Under the pieces are notes generated by a model. That model did no database searches. It was not told where the DNA came from and was given only the letters and a program-made list of their open reading frames with translations. A program made the position numbers and the translations under genes. 64,000 nt of DNA. Source: Thalassotalea insulae. Its GTDB lineage: Bacteria; Pseudomonadota; Gammaproteobacteria; Enterobacterales; Alteromonadaceae. The DNA is taken from assembly GCF_030161395.1 (NCBI RefSeq), contig NZ_BSST01000001.1, forward strand, positions 1 through 64,000, in the 5' to 3' direction. Of this stretch, positions 25,109 to 33,082 are shown one piece after another (the stretch's first letter is position 1; each line of letters starts with the position of its first letter).

Positions 25109-25200
25109 TAACGCCCTAATAATGGGCAAAAAATTGTTTGCTAAAATGTTGAGGAACGAAAACAGCAAACTGTTTTTTGTCCTTATTTATTAGCTTGTTA
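25109..25200 (-). repeat. attC site 43
   Basis: CCTAATAATGGGC-type attC with GTTTGCTA/AGCAAACTG arms. Confidence 0.92.
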
Positions 25201-25638
25201 TATTGCACTATTCACCAACCTAGAAGCAATACTTTCAGTGCCACCGAATGATTTATTTAACCACTTACTATGGTTAAATAAGTGAGCGCCTGATTTGGAA
25301 ACTAGATGAACACCTTGAACGATAACGGCGTGAAAGCCAGTACGATCTATTTCTAATTGAGACTCGGCTAAATCAGGGAGTTCATCGCAAACAAAGACAA
25401 TGTAGGTACCAATTTCTTTAAACAGCCACATAGCAGAGGTTTGCTGCTGAATTAATTTACGAGCGTTTGCGATTTGAGTTTTAACATCTAGGTCAGAATC
25501 AAAATCTCTGACAGCTAAAACGTATTTAGCCAATCGGGTCTTTTTTAATAAGCACAAACTCAAGTCTGTATTTAGAGGAAGTGATTGTGAATAAACCTCA
25601 GGATAAAAAGAATTTTCGATGTTATTGACGATATTCAC
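25198..25638 (-). CDS. Hypothetical soluble protein, cassette gene
   Basis: 146 aa from GTG 25638, placed by AGGAGG seven bases upstream. An alpha/beta composition with buried strands (KYVLAVRDF, YIVFVCDEL, FHAVIVQGVHL) and no export signal. Family not recognised. Ends on the attC TAA. Confidence 0.68.
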   Translation of the reverse strand: MNIVNNIENSFYPEVYSQSLPLNTDLSLCLLKKTRLAKYVLAVRDFDSDLDVKTQIANARKLIQQQTSAMWLFKEIGTYIVFVCDELPDLAESQLEIDRTGFHAVIVQGVHLVSKSGAHLFNHSKWLNKSFGGTESIASRLVNSAI

Positions 25639-25657
25639 CTAACCTCCTTGTGCTATA

Positions 25658-25751
25658 TAACGCCTCATTAAGAGGCAAAAAATTGTTGGCTAAAATTAGC
25701 GACGCAGGAGCAAAAGCCAACTATTTTTTGTCCTGCTTTAATGACTTGTTA
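25658..25751 (-). repeat. attC site 44
   Basis: CCTCATTAAGAGG-type attC, one base from the copy at 6209. Confidence 0.92.
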
Positions 25752-26205
25752 GAAGCCGATTACTCCGATGTTCTTTGGTTGGATCGTGTGGATTTACATT
25801 ACCACCTTCCAGAGCCTTATTTATATAACCTAAATCAGTCTCGATTTCGACTGCAACCAAATAATGCTTACCTAATGCAGAGCGCCAATAGTGAAACTTT
25901 TCTTGGTACTCTTGGTTGAAACTAAACTCAACTGAAACAGATTTAACCCATTCGAGCGGAGTCTTCTGCGCCTTAAGCAACCGTTCTAGTTGGGCTTTCA
26001 TTTGTTGGCACATTTCAAACACCTGAGGTGAATGAAGGCTATTACGTAAGGCTAATAAATATAAAGTAATAGATTCAACATTATTTTCTTGTGCCAACAA
26101 GAACAACTGACCAACTGCCCAGTACCCTAAATAATCGTTATTTCGCCCACTTAATAGTTTGGCAAAATTGATTGTGATTCCTTTCAATTCTCGACGACGA
26201 GGCAT
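25738..26205 (-). CDS. Hypothetical 155-aa protein, paralogue of the gene at 6289
   Basis: Same length and attC type as the gene at 6289, with six amino-acid differences (for example D to Y in ITLYLL and E to K in LLKAQ). The start and the overlap with the attC are the same. Function unknown. Confidence 0.72.
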   Translation of the reverse strand: MPRRRELKGITINFAKLLSGRNNDYLGYWAVGQLFLLAQENNVESITLYLLALRNSLHSPQVFEMCQQMKAQLERLLKAQKTPLEWVKSVSVEFSFNQEYQEKFHYWRSALGKHYLVAVEIETDLGYINKALEGGNVNPHDPTKEHRSNRLLTSH

Positions 26206-26222
26206 AATTTCCTAAAGGCTTC

Positions 26223-26318
26223 TAACGCCGCAATATGGGGCGTATTAAGCTTGGCTAAAATTAGCGAAGAATGAGCGCCAGCCAAGCTTTAGACGTCCCA
26301 CGCATAATTGCCTTGTTA
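26223..26318 (-). repeat. attC site 45
   Basis: GCAATATGGGGC-type attC ending TGCCTTGTTA; supplies the next gene's stop. Confidence 0.92.
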
Positions 26319-26684
26319 GCTGTACTTTTCTTTATTAAACATTTTTGGAGCGCGTAATGCAGTTACGAATGCTAGAACAAAAAGTACCGCTGCGTATGCA
26401 AACCAAGAAATTTGATACAGCCCCAATAAATTACTAGTAGTATGCGATAACAAATAAACGAATACCGACAAAAACGCCAAATGCTTTACTGCTATTGACT
26501 CCTTAATTTTAAGTTGCCCTAAGTAGAAGCCTGCACCGCCCACTAAACCAGCCAGTATCACGCTAGCCACGATTGCCAAAACATGAATATCGGCACCTGA
26601 TTTGTATACGGAGTAATAGCGCAGTATGAAACTAAAAATTATCAGAAACAAAGTAAATAAGCTTGATTGTTTGATGATGTTCAA
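26316..26684 (-). CDS. Four-helix membrane protein, cassette gene
   Basis: 122 aa from TTG 26684, five bases after AAGGAG; the longer frame reads back through an attC and the IS leader. Four hydrophobic helices (about residues 8-24, 34-56, 68-82 and 92-110). Function unknown. Confidence 0.68.
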   Translation of the reverse strand: MNIIKQSSLFTLFLIIFSFILRYYSVYKSGADIHVLAIVASVILAGLVGGAGFYLGQLKIKESIAVKHLAFLSVFVYLLSHTTSNLLGLYQISWFAYAAVLFVLAFVTALRAPKMFNKEKYS

Positions 26685-26702
26685 TGTAACTCCTTGTACA
26701 GC

Positions 26703-26798
26703 TAACGCCCCAATCAGGGGCTGATAATAGCTTGCTAAAATGTGTAGCGAAGCGGAACTGAGCAAGCTGTTAGCAGTCCCGTTACTGTATTGGCTTGT
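26703..26798 (-). repeat. attC site 46, split by IS copy 4
   Basis: CCCAATCAGGGGC-type attC ending TATTGGCTTGT before the IS. Identical to the attC next to IS copy 5 (36455-36550), although the genes beyond the two IS copies differ. Confidence 0.9.
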
Positions 26799-26853
26799 AT
26801 GGATAATAACAGCCAAATCTTATTATTCTTTTTAATCCTTTTCGGGTAGTGTG

Positions 26854-27019
26854 AGGCCCAAGCTTTGGCTGCAACCAAAGCCTTTTTATATGGTAGTTCG
26901 ATGATTGGCAGGCTCCTCTATTGAGAGACCGATAACAAGTACGAACGCCATATAAAACTCCAAGCACTAAACTCGGATAGTCAACTGGGCCTCGAGCCCG
27001 AATAGCAAGGCAGAGTCAG
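26854..27019 (+). ncRNA. Predicted bridge RNA of IS copy 4
   Basis: All guide segments and stems are as in copy 1; the only leader change is upstream of the first hairpin. The left target guide ATTGGC equals the actual left flank (TATTGGC) at this insertion. Confidence 0.7.
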
Positions 27020-27025
27020 CTTATT

Positions 27026-27979
27026 ATGAATAACAAAAATAATCAAAACGAAATAAATGTTGGTGTTGATACTGGCAAATCACAACTCGATATTTACATA
27101 CGCCCGTTAGATATTTATTTCACCGTGACTAACGACGAAATAGGTATTAAAAAGGCGATTAAGGAAATCAAAAAATATAAACCAACACGCATCACTATTG
27201 AAGCAACTGGACGTCTTGAGCAAGACTTTATTATGGCTTGCGCAAAAGCTAATTTGCCTTTTGTTGTAGCCAACCCTGCACATATCAAAAAATTTGCAGG
27301 TGCCATAGGCCAGCATGCAAAAACAGACAAATTGGATGCACAACTTATTGCTTATTACGGTGAAGCGATAAAGCCCAAGCTTTCAATGCTAAAGCCCGCT
27401 ACCATGCAATTGATGAGCGACTTACTTTCTCGTCGTAGACAATTGATAGGTTTACAAACCATGGAAAAGAACCGTCTAAAAATCATGCCAAAAACAATCA
27501 GCAGTATGATTAATCCCATTTTAACTGCCATTAAAAATCAGCTCGATAAGCTAGACCAAAAACTACTTAAATTAATGGAAAGCTGTGAGGATTATAAAAC
27601 TAAAAACATGATAATCCAGAGCATGCCTGGTGTTGGTAATGTCGTCGCTTTCAACTTACTAAGCGATATGCCTGAGCTCGGTTATCTAACAAATAAACAA
27701 GCATCGTCATTGATTGGTGTTGCGCCATTTAATAAAGAAAGTGGTATCTATCGTGGCACAAGACAGATACGAGGAGGACGTCCCAAAATTCGAACGGCAA
27801 TGTACATGGCGATGATGTCCGCAATCCAATGTAACTCAGTTTTTAAAGGTACTTACGAACGGTTATTAGCGGCAGGAAAACCAAAAAAAACAGCATTAAT
27901 TGCCTGTATAAGAAAGATGATTGTGATCTTAAATTCAATGGTAAGAGATGGTGTCATGTGGGATCCTAAAATGAGTTGA
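27026..27979 (+). CDS. IS110-family DEDD transposase, copy 4
   Basis: 317 aa with three changes from copy 1 (I143 to L, T286 to P, V295 to I), none at D15, E59, D101, D104 or S239. Probably functional. Confidence 0.92.
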   Translation: MNNKNNQNEINVGVDTGKSQLDIYIRPLDIYFTVTNDEIGIKKAIKEIKKYKPTRITIEATGRLEQDFIMACAKANLPFVVANPAHIKKFAGAIGQHAKTDKLDAQLIAYYGEAIKPKLSMLKPATMQLMSDLLSRRRQLIGLQTMEKNRLKIMPKTISSMINPILTAIKNQLDKLDQKLLKLMESCEDYKTKNMIIQSMPGVGNVVAFNLLSDMPELGYLTNKQASSLIGVAPFNKESGIYRGTRQIRGGRPKIRTAMYMAMMSAIQCNSVFKGTYERLLAAGKPKKTALIACIRKMIVILNSMVRDGVMWDPKMS

Positions 27980-28015
27980 GAATTAGGAATTGACACCATA
28001 GTCACTTGTTATATT

Positions 28016-28417
28016 TTAATTACAAATAGACTTAGAAACATGTGAGGAACCACCATCGGTATTTTTGCAGCTAAATCCATATTGGGATTCGGTGCAAGAT
28101 GGGTTTTCTTTAACCTCTTTACATAATTCATCATTATGGCTTTCCCAATATAGAGAATCTAAAGAAAAGCCTAACAAGATTAACGAACTAAAAATAATTG
28201 TACCAATAATAAATCTAGGATTGAAAAAAGTTTTTATTCCAAATAAAAAGACACCAACGTAAGAGATAGATATAAGGTAATAATATTCTGACGTACCTCC
28301 TGCTAGGCCATAGATAATGACAAAAAAAAGAACTGGTACAGATAAAGCAACCAAAACAAGAATTAAAGTATTTATTTTTGTTATCTGACGTTCAAACAAC
28401 TCGAAGAGCAAATCCAT
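28016..28417 (-). CDS. Three-helix membrane protein with Cys-rich tail, second copy
   Basis: Identical 133-aa product and flanking bases to the gene at 12007. Both copies abut the right end of an IS, but the attC on the other side of the IS is of a different type in each case. This points to recombination between IS copies. Confidence 0.72.
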   Translation of the reverse strand: MDLLFELFERQITKINTLILVLVALSVPVLFFVIIYGLAGGTSEYYYLISISYVGVFLFGIKTFFNPRFIIGTIIFSSLILLGFSLDSLYWESHNDELCKEVKENPSCTESQYGFSCKNTDGGSSHVSKSICN

Positions 28418-28431
28418 TCACCTTTAAAATA

Positions 28432-28526
28432 TAACGCCCATTTAAGGGGCTGAAAATAGTTTGCTAAAATGTTTAGCGAAGCGAAACCGAGCAAACTGTT
28501 AGCAGTCCCGCTTTAAATTCTTGTTA
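28432..28526 (-). repeat. attC site 47
   Basis: CCATTTAAGGGGC-type attC ending ATTCTTGTTA. Confidence 0.92.
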
Positions 28527-28534
28527 GTTGTAAT

Positions 28535-28927
28535 TTACTCTTCACCTACTGGGTAGGCAGAATATTCCAAAGACAAACCAGTTTTAACTAATAGTTCTAT
28601 GATATTTAGCGAAAACTGATGTGAAGCAATATATTGAACCTCATCACCAACACCTATTCCAAGTGATAACTCAGCAGATACGCCCAACTTATTAAAGTTT
28701 ATAGATTGCTCGTGCAATTGATTAAGAAACGCTTCTATTTTTTGAGTAAGTCCTGCGGGAGTATCAGTATCAGCAATTTCATACTCATAGCCAAAATCAT
28801 CATATGTTTTACTATTTGTGATGGCGTCACCCAAAGACCAACTCCTGTATGGTGTAAGTGGAATTTTTGATTTGGCTATTTCTAGCTCTTCTTTTGAGCC
28901 TCGAATAGTTAATGTAGCTAGATTCAA
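28535..28927 (-). CDS. DUF4279-like protein, cassette gene
   Basis: 130 aa from TTG 28927, with AAGGAA upstream; the longer frame is attC read-through. The opening L-A-T-L-T-I-R-G-S-K, the central W and the closing F-S-L-N-I-I-E-L-L-V-K-T-G-L-S-L-E-Y-S-A-Y-P follow the order of DUF4279 proteins, which are common among small accessory and immunity-like genes. Moderate to weak assignment; function unknown. Confidence 0.58.
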   Translation of the reverse strand: MNLATLTIRGSKEELEIAKSKIPLTPYRSWSLGDAITNSKTYDDFGYEYEIADTDTPAGLTQKIEAFLNQLHEQSINFNKLGVSAELSLGIGVGDEVQYIASHQFSLNIIELLVKTGLSLEYSAYPVGEE

Positions 28928-28950
28928 ATGCTGAATTTCCTTATTACAAC

Positions 28951-29046
28951 TAACGCCGTAATATGGGGCGTATAAATGCTTGGCTATAATCGCGAAGAAT
29001 GAGCGCCAGCCAAGCTTTAGACGTCCCATCCATAATTACCTTGTTA
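28951..29046 (-). repeat. attC site 48
   Basis: CGTAATATGGGGC-type attC ending TACCTTGTTA. Confidence 0.92.
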
Positions 29047-29052
29047 GGCAGA

Positions 29053-29304
29053 CTATCGAATTAGCCGCCCATTTTCATCTCTATGAGGCCTTCTTTCAAA
29101 GCTTGATGATGACGACTTATTCCTGACAACAACGAAGTAAAAAACAAAGTAACCGAGCCAAGAAGCAAAAAAGGCCGATAAAAACCAAATGATTTTTTCC
29201 AGTCCTTCAACTTTTCTAGAAGCTAATGCCAGTATCCATGGCAATACAGTTAATATAAGAATTGCTAAAATTACTAGTATTTGCCAAACACTTATTCCAC
29301 CCAA
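29053..29304 (-). CDS. Small membrane protein, PLDc_N-like layout
   Basis: 83 aa from TTG 29304, six bases after GGAG. Two hydrophobic helices (about residues 7-27 and 38-60) and a basic, Ser-rich C-terminal tail. The W-x-L...L-P-W-I-L-A-L start and the P/W-rich turn are like the two-helix unit found in front of phospholipase D domains and in many stand-alone small proteins. Function unknown. Confidence 0.62.
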   Translation of the reverse strand: MGGISVWQILVILAILILTVLPWILALASRKVEGLEKIIWFLSAFFASWLGYFVFYFVVVRNKSSSSSFERRPHRDENGRLIR

Positions 29305-29341
29305 AATGAACTCCTTTTCAAATTAATTACTTTTGTCTGCC

Positions 29342-29438
29342 TAACGCCCCAATCAGGGGCTTTTATACAGTTGGCTAAAATAACGAACGCAGTGAGGGAA
29401 GCCAACTGTTAAAAGTCCCTGCCTGCATTGGCTTGTTA
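29342..29438 (-). repeat. attC site 49
   Basis: CCCAATCAGGGGCTTTTA-type attC ending TTGGCTTGTTA. Confidence 0.92.
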
Positions 29439-29446
29439 GCAATACA

Positions 29447-29926
29447 TTATTTTTTGTAGGGTACTGCATTTTCTAGCTGCTCTAAGAGTAGCTTCTTTTC
29501 TGTTCTTACCACCCACATAGACGCCATCTCGCTAGACACATCATTACCCTTTAGCAATAGTGTAACCAAAGCATCACTGTTAAGGGAATAAGTAGAACCT
29601 TTTAGCATTGAAGCATCGAGAACGAAAATTAATTCATATTTATAGGCTACCCCTTCGCAATGCATTGGTATTCTAGCAACGGGATTGCTCCAAAGGATAT
29701 TCGCACTATCAATTTTACATTCTAAACCTTTTTCTGTGCTTGATAGGTTGTCTTTATATACAAATTCACCCTCAGGTTTTAATAAATCAATATAGAAGTA
29801 AGAAATGCCTTTTATTTCATCATTTCTATTTAGTTCGATACCTTCATATATTCCTTGAAGTTCTTTTAAATCAGCGGCAAATGCATTAAAGGAGAAAATA
29901 AATAAAATAACTAGATAATTACGCAT
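29447..29926 (-). CDS. Exported hypothetical protein, cassette gene
   Basis: 159 aa from ATG 29926 behind AAGGATAG. Signal peptide about residues 1-18 (ending NAFAA) and a beta-rich mature domain with two Cys (LECKID, MHCEGV). Likely periplasmic. Family not recognised. Confidence 0.7.
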   Translation of the reverse strand: MRNYLVILFIFSFNAFAADLKELQGIYEGIELNRNDEIKGISYFYIDLLKPEGEFVYKDNLSSTEKGLECKIDSANILWSNPVARIPMHCEGVAYKYELIFVLDASMLKGSTYSLNSDALVTLLLKGNDVSSEMASMWVVRTEKKLLLEQLENAVPYKK

Positions 29927-29943
29927 GACTATCCTTGTATTGC

Positions 29944-30041
29944 TAACGCCCACATTAAGGGGCTTTTTATTAGTTTGCTAAAATTGTGTAGCGCAGCGAA
30001 ACCGAGCAAACTGTAAAAAGTCCCGCTTTAATTGCTTGTTA
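29944..30041 (-). repeat. attC site 50
   Basis: CCCACATTAAGGGG-type attC of gene-less family C. Confidence 0.92.
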
Positions 30042-30331
30042 TATGTTAAACCAAACTTTCGCGGCACTGCCGCCAACACCTGAGCACTTGATTAAACCAC
30101 ATAGTTTAAATTTATAAACACACTTAAAAGTTTAACAAGCTAATAGAAAAAGAAATGTGACGTTAATCCATTAACCTGATTAAGTAAATACCTTTTAAGT
30201 GCGCCCTAACCTAATGTTACTTTGAACAAATTTGTTAAACAACACCAAGTTTAAAACCTTAAATAAACCCTTTGATAAAACCACGTTAAACTTTTAACGA
30301 AGCAACCAACCACAGAATTCATGAAAACATA
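30042..30331 (-). other. Gene-less cassette, family C copy 4
   Basis: About 290 bp with no credible gene, differing from copy 3 by a handful of bases. Confidence 0.75.
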
Positions 30332-30430
30332 TAACGCCCGCATAAGGGGCTGATAATGCTTGGCTATACTTGTGCAGCGAAGCGGAACCGAGCCAAGCGT
30401 TAGCAGTCCCTTCACTTTATGCGCTTGTTA
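30332..30430 (-). repeat. attC site 51
   Basis: CCGCATAAGGGGC-type attC ending GCGCTTGTTA. Confidence 0.92.
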
Positions 30431-30432
30431 TA

Positions 30433-30981
30433 TTAGCAATTTATTGCCGAAATCCTAATTTTTTCAACGGTTTTAAACTCAACGTCAATTGGCAGTGAAC
30501 CCTCATTTATTAGGAGCTCATTAATCCTTAAACTAATATTTTTTTGCTTTCTAAACTTGAATACCAACTTAAAGTAGTTAGTTTTATGACTGAATTTTGG
30601 TATATCTGCCAACGCCTTGATTTCTTGGGAGTGCCACTCGTTTTCTGACACTCGGTAAAAATGGCTGACTTCTAGAGGGAAAACTTGCTTTTCATCTATC
30701 TCAAAAGCAATGTTTTCAGAAAGTAACTGTAATTCGAATAAATCTTTGGATTCGACCTCAAACCAAATCCATGTTTGATCATAATTAATATGAACATCAC
30801 CTGCCTGTGCAGATACCTGAACATTATCATTTTTCAAAATAAGTTTTGAAGGGGAGTTATCTCCACAATGACCTACGGAAATAACCTCACCTACTTTTGA
30901 AATAGGTGCGTAATATGTCCCTGGATAAATGGTGCATCCCTGCAAAAGTAGAAAGCTTACCAATACTATAAATTTACGCAT
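30433..30981 (-). CDS. Lipoprotein, cassette gene
   Basis: 182 aa from ATG 30981 after GGGAAG. Lipoprotein signal peptide with lipobox LLQGC (Cys at residue 16). The mature part is long and beta-rich, with Trp/Tyr-rich strands (TWIWFEVES) and two further Cys. Probably outer-membrane anchored; function unknown. Confidence 0.72.
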   Translation of the reverse strand: MRKFIVLVSFLLLQGCTIYPGTYYAPISKVGEVISVGHCGDNSPSKLILKNDNVQVSAQAGDVHINYDQTWIWFEVESKDLFELQLLSENIAFEIDEKQVFPLEVSHFYRVSENEWHSQEIKALADIPKFSHKTNYFKLVFKFRKQKNISLRINELLINEGSLPIDVEFKTVEKIRISAINC

Positions 30982-30998
30982 AGCTTCCCTTGCTAATA

Positions 30999-31093
30999 TA
31001 ACGCCGCAATATGGGGCGTATAAATGCTTGGCTATAATTGCGAAGAATGAGCGCCAGCCAAGCTTTAGACGTCCCATTTATAATTGCCTTGTT
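30999..31093 (-). repeat. attC site 52
   Basis: GCAATATGGGGC-type attC ending TGCCTTGTTA. Confidence 0.92.
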
Positions 31094-31454
31094 AGGAGAC
31101 GTTAATTTGCGCGTCCAAATTGGAAATTAAAGAACTTAACTTCAAGTCAAAGCCCGTTAAGTCTTTGCCACTTAAATTCAAATTTACCAGCCTTTCTTTT
31201 TTCTCAAGAATAGGCACCATTGATTCTTTGAACTCACTCCAAGACATTTGAATAGGTTCTACTTCACTCAGTAATTCAGGAGCCAGTTTCTTCAACCTTA
31301 GAATCCTAGATCTTGAGGACCAAACAGGAAAGGAAACTTGGTGTTCAGATACATCAAATTCCAATATCGTTCCATCTGGAAATTCAGCAAACCACAAAAT
31401 CTGAGTTTCAGACACTTCCTTGTAAAATTTTTCTATCTGCGAACCTACACTCAA
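31092..31454 (-). CDS. DUF2750-like protein, cassette gene
   Basis: 120 aa if started at TTG 31454 (MSVGSQIEKFYKEV); the start is uncertain because the longer frame enters the attC. The order F-Y-K-E-V...W-F-A...G...F-P-V-W...A-P-E-L...P-I-x-M-S-W-S-E-F...V-P-x-L-E-K fits DUF2750 proteins, small soluble proteins of unknown role, some near immunity genes. Confidence 0.6.
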   Translation of the reverse strand: MSVGSQIEKFYKEVSETQILWFAEFPDGTILEFDVSEHQVSFPVWSSRSRILRLKKLAPELLSEVEPIQMSWSEFKESMVPILEKKERLVNLNLSGKDLTGFDLKLSSLISNLDAQINVS

Positions 31455-31468
31455 TTCCCTAAGTCTCC

Positions 31469-31568
31469 TAACGCCTGAATAATGTGTGAGCATAGTTTGG
31501 CAATTTTATTGCGCTGTTTGCAACTAAAAATGAAAAACTATGGCGAATCACGATTCATTCCCTTGTTA
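31469..31568 (-). repeat. attC site 53 (divergent type)
   Basis: Keeps TAACGCC at one end and CCTTGTTAG at the other, but the 86 bases between resemble no other attC in the window. Arms CATAGTTTG and AAAACTATG could still pair. Probably acquired with its cassette from another integron. Confidence 0.75.
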
Positions 31569-31584
31569 GGCTGACCTTGCTTTG

Positions 31585-31929
31585 TTAGTTACAATCTTTC
31601 TCTATTCCAGGCTTTACCAATTTTATAGTTTCAAGAGAAAGCTCATCCGTCCATGTTGCCTCATACGAAGCTAAAATTTTCAGAGTAATTTGGCAATACT
31701 GAGGGTAGTTTTTTAGCTCATAAATAGTAGCAGCTGAAACTTGAGACGATGCACCATTAAAATTAGAAATTAAAAAGTGATAGTTCTCAAAAGATTTTTG
31801 TTTAACGAACGCATTTTCATTTTTCACGTACTCGAAAACAGAAAAAGCAATACTAAAAAGAGGAATCATCATAGTCGCGAAACCAACAACTTTCATGAAC
31901 TTAATATCACTTTTATCACTATATTCCAT
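31585..31929 (-). CDS. Single-helix membrane protein, cassette gene
   Basis: 114 aa from ATG 31929. One N-terminal helix (about residues 13-34) and a C-terminal region with two Cys (PQYCQITL and the terminal EKDCN). It may expose this domain to the periplasm. It belongs to the cassette with the divergent attC. Function unknown. Confidence 0.66.
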   Translation of the reverse strand: MEYSDKSDIKFMKVVGFATMMIPLFSIAFSVFEYVKNENAFVKQKSFENYHFLISNFNGASSQVSAATIYELKNYPQYCQITLKILASYEATWTDELSLETIKLVKPGIEKDCN

Positions 31930-31982
31930 TTAGAAAAACTCCCTGATTTTGGCCGCATATATTGAACAGTTATTTGGCAGCC

Positions 31983-32078
31983 TAACGCCCGCCTAACAGG
32001 CGTAAAATGCTTGGCTAAAATTAGGAACGAAGTGACGCAAGCCAGGCTTTTTTACGTCCTTTGTTGAGGCGCTTGTTA
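31983..32078 (-). repeat. attC site 54
   Basis: CCGCCTAACAGGCG-type attC ending GCGCTTGTTA. Confidence 0.9.
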
Positions 32079-32089
32079 TACGAAAAGCT

Positions 32090-32551
32090 TCATTGCGGAT
32101 AGGCGTTTGACTTATTGCACGTTTCTAATTCTTTTGACAGTGCATGTAATGAAGCAACCTGAACATTTTCCATTCGTTCTTTTCCAGATTCTAAGTCTTC
32201 GGCAATTAACTGCTTTAGTCTTTCCTCGAAAACCACAGTCGTCTCATCACTAAAATAACTTCTTGCAATCAAACTATCACTTCTCATTTTAGAAACTTTA
32301 TCAAAAAGAGCCTCTTCATTTTCAGCCATATATAGTGTGGGCATTGCGAGTGACATTTCCCTGAGAAGTTCATTCATAGACTCACACCTAGCAACAAAGT
32401 GCTGCCTCTTCATCTCAAGAGATCGAGATTCTAGCTTTAATACCTCTAACTCATAAGAATTAGAGTTAGAAAAATATGTAGTAGATATTGCTGCTAATGC
32501 AGAAACAAGCGATGCAAAAATTGCAGAGATTGCAGTCCATTTATGTTCCAA
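32090..32551 (-). CDS. Membrane-anchored coiled-coil protein, cassette gene
   Basis: 153 aa from TTG 32551. One N-terminal helix (about residues 6-27) is followed by a long charged helical region (about 33-145) with heptad-like spacing, so a membrane-tethered coiled coil is likely. Function unknown. The attC expected to its right is missing; only the final TTGTTAG at 32571-32577 remains. Confidence 0.66.
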   Translation of the reverse strand: MEHKWTAISAIFASLVSALAAISTTYFSNSNSYELEVLKLESRSLEMKRQHFVARCESMNELLREMSLAMPTLYMAENEEALFDKVSKMRSDSLIARSYFSDETTVVFEERLKQLIAEDLESGKERMENVQVASLHALSKELETCNKSNAYPQ

Positions 32552-32570
32552 GGTTTACTCCAATTTCGTA

Positions 32571-32577
32571 TTGTTAG
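32571..32577 (-). other. Remnant end of a deleted attC
   Basis: TTGTTAG followed by TTGCC, as at the ends of several intact attC sites, but the preceding 90 bases are not an attC. It suggests a deletion that removed the site between the genes at 32090 and 32588. Confidence 0.5.
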
Positions 32578-32587
32578 TTGCCCGCTT

Positions 32588-32785
32588 CTATGAACCTTTA
32601 CTTTTGAACTTATTATAGGTTAAGAACTCGATCGAAAAAGTTAAACCACAAAGCAGTAAAATAATTATACCTACAAGCCAAAAAGCAAACTCATTAATAG
32701 TGGGTTCGTATGATGTTAAATATTTGGCAGCTACAATAAAAACTACCATAGCCACCACAATTAAAACATCTATTCGATTTTGCAT
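32588..32785 (-). CDS. Small two-helix membrane protein, attC lost
   Basis: 65 aa from ATG 32785. Two hydrophobic helices (about residues 7-24 and 31-52) and a basic tail (NKFKSKGS). Function unknown. No intact attC separates it from the next two genes, so it can no longer move as a single cassette. Confidence 0.65.
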   Translation of the reverse strand: MQNRIDVLIVVAMVVFIVAAKYLTSYEPTINEFAFWLVGIIILLLCGLTFSIEFLTYNKFKSKGS

Positions 32786-33082
32786 AAAAACTTAATTTGA
32801 CCACCAAATGGGTAATTGCATCAGTTATGCACTCAATTTCATTAGAGCTGCCGGTTATTAACATTCATTACTGCCACTAAATAACATTGACTTTGACTAC
32901 CTAATATCATTTAGATTAACCATCAGTTTTTAGAAAAAATTATAATTATTTTAGGAAAAGTCGTTAATACTAATTTCTATAATTACTACTGTTCCAACAT
33001 TGTGGACTTACTGCCAGTCATTTTTAAAAGTAACTAATACTTTGCTACTGGCTGGATTTATTTCTTAAAAACTAAAATCAGA
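32786..33082. other. Non-coding stretch without attC
   Basis: 297 bases, AT-rich, between two minus-strand genes. I see no attC, no gene and no clear terminator. An intact cassette boundary would be expected here. Confidence 0.6.

Larger units (their letters stand above)
26799..28009 (+). mobile_element. IS110-group element, copy 4
   Basis: 1,211 bp, same attC base and direction. It shares a set of base changes with copy 5 (for example GGGTAGTGTGAGG in the leader), so copies 4 and 5 form a second subtype. Shared CTTGT at 26794-26798 and 28005-28009. Confidence 0.9.
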
